Part shown: positions 1 through 8,918 of the stretch, one piece after another
Position numbering within the stretch: the stretch's first letter is position 1
How the letters are laid out: each line of letters opens with the position of its first letter
Made by a program: the position numbers and the translations under genes
Notes under the pieces: model-generated
Seen by the model: only the letters and a program-made list of their open reading frames with translations
Told to the model about the DNA's origin: nothing
The model's database searches: none
Assembly (NCBI GenBank): GCA_023428785.1
Contig: JAEYWU010000097.1
Location: 1-21,125, forward strand
Reading direction: 5' to 3'
Length of the DNA stretch: 21,125 bases
Source: Pseudomonadota bacterium
GTDB lineage: Bacteria; Pseudomonadota; Alphaproteobacteria; Caulobacterales; Caulobacteraceae

Positions 1-18
1 ACCCCCCGGGCCCCACCA
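1..18 (+). tRNA. Possible 3' end of a tRNA cut by the window edge
   Basis: The first 18 bases can be read as the last part of a tRNA: two T-loop bases, a CCCCC T-stem strand, a GGGCCCC acceptor strand, discriminator A and an encoded CCA (16-18). A terminator follows 16 nt later, which fits the end of a transcript. The 5' acceptor would have to be GGGGCCC, which lies outside the window, so identity cannot be assigned. A chance GC-rich match is quite possible. Confidence 0.25.
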
Positions 19-24
19 CGTCGT

Positions 25-69
25 AAAAAAAGTGGGCGGCGGAGCTTCGCCCCCGCCGCCTTTCTTTTT
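25..69. terminator. Bidirectional Rho-independent terminator
   Basis: An 8-bp perfect GC stem (GGCGGCGG at 35-42 with CCGCCGCC at 53-60) is followed on the plus strand by TTTCTTTTT (61-69) and preceded by seven A residues (25-31), so it can act in both directions. A perfect 16-nt palindrome, CCCGCTTCGAAGCGGG, follows at 71-86. It would end whatever transcript enters from the left of the window. Confidence 0.65.
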
Positions 70-104
70 GCCCGCTTCGAAGCGGGGAAATCGCAACTTT
101 CTTC

Positions 105-207
105 GTCACCCCGGACGAGCCCTTGCGGGCGAAAATCCAGGGCCTAAACGCAGGCGGATCAACCGGGTTTAGGTCCCGGCTCTCCGCTTCGCTGCGACCG
201 GGATGAC
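105..207. repeat. Imperfect palindromic intergenic repeat
   Basis: The outer arms GTCACCCCGG (105-114) and CCGGGATGAC (198-207) are inverted repeats with one mismatch. Inside them CCTAAAC (143-149) pairs with GTTTAGG (167-173). The right side, read on the minus strand, has the GTCATCCCGG...GCGAAGCGGAGAGCCGGGA form that I recall as a dispersed intergenic repeat in alphaproteobacterial genomes. No coding potential was recognised. Copy number in the genome was not checked. Confidence 0.5.
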
Positions 208-856
208 GGAACCGGGGCGTGTGCGAAAAAGAATCTCGCGGGCCTTCGTCCCCGCCGCTTCACCCCGGCCTTATCCTCCACGGATCTCCACCGCAGGAGA
301 GGCGTCTCGGATCCAGACACCGAAGCGGCGGCGGGGATCGGTCGAGCGGGAAAGCTTGGACGCAAGCGACGGACTATGGCCCTCGCGCTGGTCGACATGC
401 TGACTGGCCTTGCGGCGACGACGTCCGGCGTGGTCCAGGCGACTGGCCTCCAAGCCAATGGAGGCGCCCGGCGGGGTTCTGGTCTCGCCGCCCGTCGTGG
501 GCTGAGGATGGCTTGAGGGCGAACCGGGTCGAACACAGGTCGGAGGCGAAGTGGTCCTCCGGCTCCCGGCGAAAGAGCCCGGCGTGCCGTCCGCTCGTGT
601 GAACCGACCGGGGGCGGCGCAGTGCCTGCGCCGAAAACATCAGCGCGTCCTACGGCGAAAGCACGGACGCATCTCAACGGTTCCCGGGCGAAAGGCCCGG
701 CGCCGCCCCGACCTCTCCGACCCTCCAGCCGGGAACGGCGTGGAGCCGGTCCCGCCTGTCCACCTATCAACTCTCCCGAGCGACAGTATGGCCCCAACCA
801 GACCTTCACACCCGCCCCACTCGCCACCCGTCGTTCTCCCCTCTATACCCGCGTCC
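208..856. other. Long gene-free stretch rich in hairpins
   Basis: I see no credible protein here. Open frames exist on both strands but read as Arg/Pro/Gly/Ser-rich strings without domains, as expected from GC-rich DNA without stops. Short perfect hairpins do stand out: GCTTG-GACG-CAAGC near 354-367, a 7-bp stem GCCTCCA/TGGAGGC at 446-452/459-465, GGAGG/CCTCC at 542-560 and GGCTC/GAGCC at 561-579, followed by the larger fold at 611-709. The last 140 bases before the phosphohexomutase gene are pyrimidine-rich. Confidence 0.5.
611..709 (+). ncRNA. Candidate structured RNA or leader (three-way junction)
   Basis: A perfect 10-bp stem, GGGGCGGCGC (611-620) with GCGCCGCCCC (700-709), encloses two further hairpins: GCGTCC/GGACGC (645-650/665-670) capped by a GC-GAAA-GC tip, and CCGGGC/GCCCGG (684-689/695-700) with a GAAAG loop. 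An alternative hairpin GGCGCA/TGCGCC (616-621/627-632) would compete with the outer stem, as in a two-state switch. I tried to match RNase P RNA, SRP RNA, tmRNA and the cobalamin riboswitch and none fits. The strand is assumed from the downstream gene. GC-rich DNA folds easily, so this is only a candidate. Confidence 0.25.
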
Positions 857-2359
857 ATGACCCTGATGCCGAAAGCGGGCCTCAAGCCCAACACCGCCGA
901 CTTCGAGAACCACCCGCTGGTCGAGCCGACCGGATTCCGCGAGTACGACGCCCGCTGGGTGCTCAACGACGAGATCAACCTGCTGGGTATCCAGGCGCTG
1001 GGCCTGGGTCTCGGGACCTACATCCACGAGATCGGCGTCCAGCCCCGCATCGTGGTCGGCCACGACTTCCGATCCTATTCGATCAACGTCAAACAGGCGC
1101 TGACCATCGGCCTGCTGCAGGCGGGATGCGAGGTCCTCGACGTCGGCCTGGCCCTGTCGCCGATGGCCTATTTCGCCCAGTTCGCTCTCGAGGCCCCATG
1201 CGTGGCCATGGTCACCGCCAGCCACAACGAGAACGGCTGGACCGGCGTGAAGATGGGCGCCCAGGCTCCGCTGACCTTCGGCCCCGACGAGATCGGCCGC
1301 CTGAAGGAAATCGTCCTCGGCGGCTCAGGCGTCGAGCGCGACGGCGGCAAGCTGATCCGCATCGAGAACTTCCGCGACCAGTACATCGCCGAGGTCTCAA
1401 ACGGCGTGAAGCTCAGCCGCCCGATCAAGGTCATCGCCGCCTGCGGCAACGGCACCGCCGGCGCCTTCGCCCCCGACGCCCTGCGCGCCATGGGCGCCGA
1501 GGTCATCGAGATGGACTGCGACCTCGACTGGACCTTCCCCAAGTACAATCCGAACCCGGAAGACCACCACATGCTCAAGGCCATGGCGGCCGCCGTGCGC
1601 GAGCAAGGCGCGGACGTCTGCCTCGGCTTCGACGGCGACGGCGACCGCTGCGGCGTGGTCGACGACACGGGCGAGGAAATCTACGCCGACAAGATCGGCC
1701 TGATGCTGGCCCGCGACCTCTCGGCTCTGCATCCGAACGCGACCTTCGTCGTCGATGTGAAGTCGACCGGCCTCTACAAGACCGACGAGGTCCTCAAGGC
1801 CAACGGCGCCGAGACCGTCTACTGGAAGACCGGCCACTCCTACATCAAGCGCAAGACCTCGGAACTCAAGGCGCTCGCCGGCTTCGAGAAGTCCGGCCAC
1901 TTCTTCTTCAACGCCCCGATCGGGCGCGGCTATGACGACGGCATCGTCGCCGCCGCCGCCATCCTCCAGATGCTGGACCGCAATCCCGGCAAGAAGCTGA
2001 GCGAGCTCCGTCAGGCCCTGCCGCCGGCCTTCACCTCGGCGACCATGTCTCCGCATTGCGGCGACGAGATCAAATACGACGTCCTCGCCAGGGTCGTCGC
2101 CGAATACGAAAAGCTCGGCGCCGAGGGCGGCTCCATCCTGGGCCGCAAGATCGTCGAGGTCATCACCGTCAACGGCGCCCGCGTCCATCTCGAGGACGGC
2201 TCCTGGGTTCTCGTCCGCGCCTCGTCCAACAAGCCCGAGCTGGTGGTCGTGGTCGAAAGCATGCAGTCCGCCGACGACATGCGCGCCCTCTTCCACGACG
2301 AGGTCAAACCCCGCCTCGCCCGCCACCCCGAGGTTGGCGCCTACAACCAGGAAATCTGA
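857..2359 (+). CDS. Phosphomannomutase/phosphoglucomutase
   Basis: A 500-residue alpha-D-phosphohexomutase of the ManB/AlgC type, interconverting hexose-6- and hexose-1-phosphates (Man, Glc) for nucleotide-sugar, LPS and capsule synthesis in the cytoplasm. The four family signatures are present in order: the phosphoserine loop TASHNENG (Ser122), the Mg2+ loop DGDGD (Asp259, 261, 263), the sugar-specificity loop FEKSGH (343-348) and the phosphate-binding loop RASSNKPE (454-461), a variant of the usual RxSGTEP. The frame stays open upstream to 551, but that extension is low-complexity and unlike the family. ATG 857 or 866 fits the normal length; ATG 788 is also in frame. None has a clear Shine-Dalgarno. 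The stop lies 3 nt from the convergent glmM stop. Whether mannose or glucose is preferred cannot be told from sequence. Confidence 0.93.
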   Translation: MTLMPKAGLKPNTADFENHPLVEPTGFREYDARWVLNDEINLLGIQALGLGLGTYIHEIGVQPRIVVGHDFRSYSINVKQALTIGLLQAGCEVLDVGLALSPMAYFAQFALEAPCVAMVTASHNENGWTGVKMGAQAPLTFGPDEIGRLKEIVLGGSGVERDGGKLIRIENFRDQYIAEVSNGVKLSRPIKVIAACGNGTAGAFAPDALRAMGAEVIEMDCDLDWTFPKYNPNPEDHHMLKAMAAAVREQGADVCLGFDGDGDRCGVVDDTGEEIYADKIGLMLARDLSALHPNATFVVDVKSTGLYKTDEVLKANGAETVYWKTGHSYIKRKTSELKALAGFEKSGHFFFNAPIGRGYDDGIVAAAAILQMLDRNPGKKLSELRQALPPAFTSATMSPHCGDEIKYDVLARVVAEYEKLGAEGGSILGRKIVEVITVNGARVHLEDGSWVLVRASSNKPELVVVVESMQSADDMRALFHDEVKPRLARHPEVGAYNQEI

Positions 2360-2362
2360 GGC

Positions 2363-3712
2363 CTAGCCAGCGGCGCGAACAGCGTCGCTGATGTCCTTGA
2401 CGACCTGACGCACCAGCGTCTCGTCGTCGCCCTCGGCCATGACCCGGATCAGCGGCTCGGTGCCCGAAGCCCGGACCACGATCCGGCCCGAGCCGTTCAG
2501 CCGCGCCTCCGCGTCCGCGATCGCCGCCTTCACCGCTGTATCGTTCAGCGGCTTGCCGCCCTTGTGCCGGACGTTCTCCAAGAGCTGCGGAACCGGCTCG
2601 AACTGGCGCGCCAGCTCGCTCATCGGCTTGCCGGATTCCGTCAGCACCGCCAGGACCTGCAGCGCCGCCATCAGGCCGTCGCCGGTCGTCGCATGGTCCT
2701 TGAGGATGATGTGGCCCGACTGCTCGCCGCCGATGTTGAAGCCGCCGTCCTTCATGCGCTCCATCACGTAGCGGTCGCCGACCTTGGTGCGCTCCAGCGT
2801 CAAGCCCTCGGACTGCAGCCGGCGCTCCAGACCCAGGTTGGACATGACGGTCGCCACTACCCCGCCGCCGGTCAGGCGATTGCGGCGCTGCCAGTCCAGG
2901 CCGATCAGGGCCATGATCTGGTCGCCATCGACGACCCGGCCGTTCTCGTCGGTGATGATGACGCGGTCCGCATCCCCATCCAGCGCGATGCCGATGTGGG
3001 CGCCGTGGCGACGCACCGCCGCCGAGACGTTTTCCGGATGGGTCGATCCGCACTCGGCGTTGATATTCAGGCCGTTGGGCTCGACGCCCACGGCGAAGAC
3101 CTCGGCGCCGAGCTCATAGAGTGCGGTCGGCGCCACCTGATACGCCGCGCCGTTTGCGCAATCGATGGCGATCCGAAGGCCCTTCAGGCTCAGCCGCTTG
3201 GGGAAGACCGCCTTGACGATCTCCACATAGCGATGACGCGCATCGTCGATCCGCTTGACCCGGCCCAGCTTGGGCGAGTCGGCCAAGCCGTCCTGAAGGT
3301 CCTCGTGCATCAGCCGCTCGATCTCGAGCTCGATCTGGTCGGAGAGCTTGAAACCGTCCGGGCCGAACAGCTTGATGCCGTTGTCGGCATAGTCGTTGTG
3401 CGAGGCTGAGATCATCACGCCGAGATCTGCGCGCATCGACCGGGTCATCATGGCGACGCCGGGCGTCGGCACCGGGCCGAAGGTGCGCACGTCCATGCCT
3501 ACCGAGGCGAAGCCGGCGACGAGCGCCGGCTCGATCATGTAGCCTGACAGGCGCGTGTCCTTGCCGATGACCACCAGATGGCGGCGGTCGTCCTGGGACA
3601 TGAAAAGCTTGCCGGCCGCCAGCCCGACCCTGAGCGCCACCTCAGCGGTCATGGGGTGAGCATTGGCCTTGCCGCGAATGCCGTCGGTTCCGAAATAGGC
3701 GCGTTCAGTCAT
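2363..3712 (-). CDS. glmM: Phosphoglucosamine mutase GlmM
   Basis: A 449-residue GlmM, converting glucosamine-6-phosphate to glucosamine-1-phosphate on the way to UDP-GlcNAc for peptidoglycan and lipid A. Signatures: N-terminal YFGTDGIRG (6-14), phosphoserine loop ISASHND with Ser104, metal loop LDGDADR (Asp245, 247, 249), sugar loop GGEQSGH (328-334) and phosphate loop RASGTEP (414-420). Length matches the family (about 445-450). It is divergent from glmS, the enzyme that makes its substrate, with 126 bp between the two start codons, so both promoters should lie in 3713-3838. It is convergent with the paralogous phosphohexomutase gene. The ribosome site before ATG is weak. Confidence 0.97.
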   Translation of the reverse strand: MTERAYFGTDGIRGKANAHPMTAEVALRVGLAAGKLFMSQDDRRHLVVIGKDTRLSGYMIEPALVAGFASVGMDVRTFGPVPTPGVAMMTRSMRADLGVMISASHNDYADNGIKLFGPDGFKLSDQIELEIERLMHEDLQDGLADSPKLGRVKRIDDARHRYVEIVKAVFPKRLSLKGLRIAIDCANGAAYQVAPTALYELGAEVFAVGVEPNGLNINAECGSTHPENVSAAVRRHGAHIGIALDGDADRVIITDENGRVVDGDQIMALIGLDWQRRNRLTGGGVVATVMSNLGLERRLQSEGLTLERTKVGDRYVMERMKDGGFNIGGEQSGHIILKDHATTGDGLMAALQVLAVLTESGKPMSELARQFEPVPQLLENVRHKGGKPLNDTAVKAAIADAEARLNGSGRIVVRASGTEPLIRVMAEGDDETLVRQVVKDISDAVRAAG

Positions 3713-3838
3713 GGCGTCTTCAAAGCCCCGTGCCGCAGCAAAGTCGAGAAACTTCGCGCAACCGAGTTTTACACTTCCTCCAAACGGCGGATGTTATGCG
3801 CCCTTCTCGGATCCACGCCTAATTTCGGGAGGCCCGCC

Positions 3839-5653
<1,815 letters not shown>

Positions 5654-5656
5654 GAA

Positions 5657-5687
5657 AGGCCCGCCCCGCGGCTGGCGGGACGGGCCT
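5657..5687. terminator. Hairpin terminator between convergent glmS and lipoprotein gene
   Basis: A long hairpin pairs AGGCCCG (5657-5663) with CGGGCCT (5681-5687) and continues inward after one mismatch for about 5 bp. It sits 3 nt after the glmS stop. Read on the minus strand it is followed by TTTCTCATTC, so it looks better as a terminator for the leftward lipoprotein gene; on the plus strand the following sequence is only moderately T-rich. Confidence 0.5.
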
Positions 5688-5710
5688 GACTATTCATTCT
5701 AAGCCGCGCC

Positions 5711-6064
5711 CTACTGGCGGGCGGGATGAGGCGGTTCGCTGCCCATCTGGATATTGCCTTCGCCAGAGGTCGAGCCCTGGCCGGTGACCATCGGGTCAGT
5801 CTGGCCGGAGGTCGGCGACATCGGCTGGGCCGGGGTGGCGGAATCCGACGGCGCCATGGCCCCGCCCGGGGCCGAGGCATCAGAACCGGCGTCCGAGGCG
5901 GCCTCTGCCGACGAGCCTTCCATGGAACCGCCGCTGGAGGCTTCCGACGACGCCTCGTCGGCGGCTTCGGCCATGTCGGTTTCGTCTTCGGTCGCGGCCG
6001 GCTGGCAGGCGCCGAGGGCCATCAGGCCCGCCGCAGCGGCCGTGGCGATCAGAATCTTACGCAT
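5711..6064 (-). CDS. Small Ala/Ser/Glu-rich lipoprotein
   Basis: A 117-residue predicted lipoprotein of unknown function. The first 20 residues are a typical lipoprotein signal peptide (MRKIL, a hydrophobic stretch, then the lipobox LGAC with Cys20 as the lipidated residue). The mature part is low-complexity, rich in Ala, Ser, Glu, Asp, Gly and Pro, without Cys or a recognisable domain, and probably disordered. AAGGAG lies 8 nt before the ATG, which supports the start. It is the downstream member of a pair with a similar lipoprotein (6155-6433) on the same strand and may share its transcript. Asp is not favoured right after the lipid Cys (Gln is next), so outer-membrane sorting is likely but unproven. 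Confidence 0.7.
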   Translation of the reverse strand: MRKILIATAAAAGLMALGACQPAATEDETDMAEAADEASSEASSGGSMEGSSAEAASDAGSDASAPGGAMAPSDSATPAQPMSPTSGQTDPMVTGQGSTSGEGNIQMGSEPPHPARQ

Positions 6065-6154
6065 GATGGGGTCTCCTTCTCCGTCTCACAGAACCGTTAC
6101 CTGCGGCAAAGGTTCCGGACGCCGGAGTTACGCGAGACCCCGCGGGCGCTAACG

Positions 6155-6433
6155 TCAGCCGACGGGATTGTCGGGATTCGCCGGCATCGGCGGCATGACC
6201 GGCGCTTCGGCGTCGACACCCGGCAGGGCCGGGGCCACGGGCGGCGGCGCCAGGTCTTCGGGCACCTCCTCCTCGGCGGGGATGGCGTCGTCCGGCGGCA
6301 GGTCCTCCGGGGCGATGGCGTCATCGACCGGACCGGCCGGCATGGGCTCGGTGGTCGGCTCGGTCTCTTCGGCCGGTTCGCAGGCGGCCAGGCCGGCGGC
6401 CAGACCCACGGTGATCAGAATACGGCGCAGCAT
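6155..6433 (-). CDS. Small Pro/Glu-rich lipoprotein
   Basis: A 92-residue predicted lipoprotein of unknown function. Signal peptide MLRRILITVGLAAG ends in the lipobox LAAC with Cys18, followed by EPAEETEP. The mature chain is acidic and proline-rich with the ending NPDNPVG. The frame is open to 6658, but the upstream part lacks family-like sequence and is antisense to galU; ATG at 6433 directly before the signal peptide, with GAGAGG 5 nt upstream, is the natural start. It precedes the other small lipoprotein by 90 bp on the same strand and resembles it in its signal region. It is divergent from galU. Confidence 0.7.
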   Translation of the reverse strand: MLRRILITVGLAAGLAACEPAEETEPTTEPMPAGPVDDAIAPEDLPPDDAIPAEEEVPEDLAPPPVAPALPGVDAEAPVMPPMPANPDNPVG

Positions 6434-6548
6434 CAGACCCTCTCGCTCTACCCTGGAGTCCAACCGCCGCCGGTGAACCCGGTTCCCAAGACCCGTCGCA
6501 GGGCCTATGTCACCGGCACGTCGTCTCCACGAAACGAAGCTAGACCAT

Positions 6549-7415
6549 ATGAACGCCGTTAGAAAAGCCGTCCTGCCGGTCGCCGGACTGGGCACCCGGG
6601 TCCTGCCGGGCACCAAGACCACGCCCAAGGAACTGCTGAACGTCGTCGACCGGCCCATCCTCAGCTACATAGTGGAGGAGGCCCGCGAGGCCGGGATCGA
6701 GCACATCGTCTTCGTCACAGGGCGCTCCAAAGGCGCGATCGAGGACTATTTCGACCATCAGATCGAGCTCGAGGCCCAGCTCGAGGCCAAGGGCAAGACC
6801 GACATCCTGGAGGCCGTGAAGCGCGACCTGCCCAAGGCCGGCGAGATGAGCTTTACCCGCCAGATGGCCCCGCTCGGCCTCGGTCACGCCGTCTGGTGCG
6901 CGCGCGAGATCATCGGCAATGAGCCCTTCGCCGTCCTGCTGCCCGACGTGATCGTGGATTCCCAGCCGGGCGCCCTGGGTCAGCTGATGCGGACCTATGA
7001 CCTGGTCGGCGGCAACATCATCGGCGTGGAGGAGGTCCCGGCCTCGGAGACCCACAAGTACGGCATCATCGATCCGGAGCGGACCGAAGGCCGGATGTCG
7101 GCCATGAAGGGCATGGTCGAAAAGCCGAAGCAGGGCACGGCGCCGTCCAACATGTCGATCGCGGGCCGCTACATCCTGCAGCCGGAGATCTTCGAGATCC
7201 TCGAGACCCAGCCGCGCGGCGCGGGCGGCGAGATCCAGCTGACCGACGCCATGGCGACTCTGATGGGCTCGCAGCGGTTCACCGCCTACCAGTACGAGGG
7301 GATCACCCACGACTGCGGAGACAAGATCGGTCTCTTGAAGGCCAATGTGGCCCTGGCGCTGAAGCGGCCCGATCTGGGCGACGCCGCGCGGGCCGCGCTG
7401 AAGGGCCTGCTCTGA
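6549..7415 (+). CDS. galU: UTP-glucose-1-phosphate uridylyltransferase GalU
   Basis: A 288-residue GalU, making UDP-glucose from UTP and glucose-1-phosphate for LPS core, exopolysaccharide and glycolipids. The N-terminal nucleotide-binding motif GLGTRVLPGTKTTPKE (13-28) is intact, followed by LLPDVIVD, the YGIIDPE segment, the VEKPK segment with its catalytic-region Lys, GGEIQLTD and a C-terminal HDCGDKIG. Length is normal for the family. ATG 6549 gives the usual MNAVRKAVLPVAG start; the in-frame extension to 6507 is not typical. No strong Shine-Dalgarno is visible. coaBC starts 5 nt after the stop, so the two are probably cotranscribed. The PMM/PGM at 857-2359 can supply glucose-1-phosphate. 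Confidence 0.96.
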   Translation: MNAVRKAVLPVAGLGTRVLPGTKTTPKELLNVVDRPILSYIVEEAREAGIEHIVFVTGRSKGAIEDYFDHQIELEAQLEAKGKTDILEAVKRDLPKAGEMSFTRQMAPLGLGHAVWCAREIIGNEPFAVLLPDVIVDSQPGALGQLMRTYDLVGGNIIGVEEVPASETHKYGIIDPERTEGRMSAMKGMVEKPKQGTAPSNMSIAGRYILQPEIFEILETQPRGAGGEIQLTDAMATLMGSQRFTAYQYEGITHDCGDKIGLLKANVALALKRPDLGDAARAALKGLL

Positions 7416-7420
7416 TCGCG

Positions 7421-8602
7421 ATGGCCAAGGTCCTGCTCATCGTCGGCGGGGGCGTGGCGGCCTACAAGTCGCTGGAGCTCGTGCGCCTGATGAGCAAGGA
7501 CGGGATGGAGGTCCGCGCCATCCTGACAGAGGGCGGGACCCATTTCGTGACGCCGCTGTCGCTGGCGTCCTTGACCGAAAATCCGGTCGGCGGCGACCTG
7601 TTCGACCTGACGGCGGAGCAGGAGATGGGCCATATCGTCCAGTCGCGCTGGGCCGATCTGATCGTGGTGGCGCCGGCGACGGCGGACCTGATGGCCAAGG
7701 CGGCGAACGGGCTGGCCAATGATCTGGCCTCGACGACCCTGCTGGCGACCGACACACCCGTCCTGATGGCGCCGGCGATGAATGTGCGGATGTGGGAGCA
7801 TCCGGCGACGCAGCGGAATCTGGCGCGGCTGAAGGCCGACGGGGTTTCGTTCGTGGGGCCTGACGAAGGCGAGATGGCCTGCGGTGAGTTCGGGGCCGGA
7901 CGTCTGGCCGAACCGCCGGTGATCCTGGAGGCTATCCGGGCGCGGATCGCGCGCGACGATAGCCTGAAGGGCGTGCGGGTGCTGGTCACAGCGGGCCCGA
8001 CCGAGGAGCCGCTGGACCCGGTACGGTTCCTGTCCAACCGGTCGAGCGGGAAGCAGGGCTATGCGATCGCCCAGGCCCTTGAGCGGCGCGGGGCGGAGGT
8101 GACGCTGGTGTCGGGCCCGACGGCGCTGGCTGCTCCGGCGGGGGTCACGCGGCTTCAGATCGGGACGGCCGAGGAGATGCTGGCGGCCTGCAAGGCGGCG
8201 CTTCCCGCTCAGGTCGCGATCATGACGGCGGCGGTGGCGGACTGGCGTCCGGCCGAGGCCGCGCCCGAAAAACTCAAGGACAAGGCGACCCGGACAGCGA
8301 TTGAACTGGTCGCCAATCCGGACATCCTGGGCGAGCTGTCGAAGGCTGGTCCGACGCGGCCGGGGCTGGTCATCGGCTTCGCCGCCGAGACCGAAAAGCT
8401 GATCGAGCATGCTCGGGCCAAGCTGACCAAGAAGGGCTGCGACTGGATCGTGGCCAATGACGTCGGCGGCACGGGCGTCATGGGCGGCGACGCCAACACC
8501 GTCACTGTGATCGATGCGGGCGGCGAAGAGGCCTGGCCGACGCTGTCGAAGGCGCAGGTGGCCGAAAAGCTGGCCGAGCGGATCGCCAAGGCGCTGGGCT
8601 AG
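7421..8602 (+). CDS. coaBC: Bifunctional CoaBC (phosphopantothenoylcysteine synthetase/decarboxylase)
   Basis: A 393-residue CoaBC (Dfp), catalysing two steps of coenzyme A synthesis: coupling of cysteine to 4'-phosphopantothenate and its FMN-dependent decarboxylation to 4'-phosphopantetheine. The CoaC half (about 1-175) shows the active-site His71 in MGHIVQS, the PAMN motif (118-121) and the substrate-lid Cys154 in MACGEFGAGR. The CoaB half (from about 182) carries AGPTEEPLD (191-199), SNRSSGKQG (205-213), the AAVADWRP segment and KKGCDWIVAND near the C-terminus. It begins 5 nt after galU, suggesting translational coupling. Length matches the family. Confidence 0.96.
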   Translation: MAKVLLIVGGGVAAYKSLELVRLMSKDGMEVRAILTEGGTHFVTPLSLASLTENPVGGDLFDLTAEQEMGHIVQSRWADLIVVAPATADLMAKAANGLANDLASTTLLATDTPVLMAPAMNVRMWEHPATQRNLARLKADGVSFVGPDEGEMACGEFGAGRLAEPPVILEAIRARIARDDSLKGVRVLVTAGPTEEPLDPVRFLSNRSSGKQGYAIAQALERRGAEVTLVSGPTALAAPAGVTRLQIGTAEEMLAACKAALPAQVAIMTAAVADWRPAEAAPEKLKDKATRTAIELVANPDILGELSKAGPTRPGLVIGFAAETEKLIEHARAKLTKKGCDWIVANDVGGTGVMGGDANTVTVIDAGGEEAWPTLSKAQVAEKLAERIAKALG

Positions 8603-8918
8603 GCCAACGGTCCGGACTCCGAAAAACACAGTCCACCTAGTCCACCTAGTCCGCCTCGTTCGGGTGGGATGACGCCCTGATGCTCTGAAGCGGCGGCGTC
8701 AGGAGCGTCACGAGCATCATTGCGTGGCTTGAAGACGAGCCGCTGGAGGCGCGGCGCGCGGCGGCGGACGATGTCAAAGACCGGTGCGGATCCTAGGCCG
8801 GGGGGCGGGCAGCGGGGATAAAACGAGCGAAGAATTCGCGATTCACGCGGAAGGTCAGTGCCATGACCTGTGCGGATGCGCGCGAAAGTGCGGGGCATCA
8901 TGCCGAGAGCGCGACCGG
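8603..8918. other. Gene-free or weakly coding spacer with 9-bp repeats
   Basis: This 316-bp interval follows coaBC. A minus-strand frame (8599-8901, 100 codons) is open and ends in Gly-Gly-Leu repeats encoded by the 9-bp tandem units, but it has no clear ribosome site, no domain and overlaps the coaBC stop, so I do not call it a gene. Apart from the repeat I see nothing assignable here. Confidence 0.4.
8631..8657. repeat. Three tandem 9-bp units
   Basis: GTCCACCTA occurs twice in tandem (8631-8639 and 8640-8648), followed by a third degenerate unit GTCCGCCTC (8649-8657). It is a short variable-number-type repeat just downstream of coaBC. Being a multiple of three, it keeps any frame across it open. 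Confidence 0.8.

Noticed and set aside
551..856. N-terminal extension of the phosphohexomutase frame by 102 residues
   Set aside because: The extra residues are Arg/Pro-rich without family similarity, and the family fold begins shortly after ATG 857.
208..856. RNase P RNA, SRP RNA, tmRNA or cobalamin riboswitch
   Set aside because: The conserved cores (for example GAGGAAAGTCCGGGC of RNase P, the SRP GGAA loop region, a tmRNA tag frame) are absent on both strands as far as I can read.
3713..3838. glmS ribozyme in the glmS leader
   Set aside because: The leader is short, lacks the ribozyme core, and the ribozyme is typical of Firmicutes.
8599..8901. 100-codon minus-strand hypothetical gene
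   Set aside because: No ribosome site or domain, overlaps the coaBC stop, and its end is simple-repeat coding; kept only as a spacer description.
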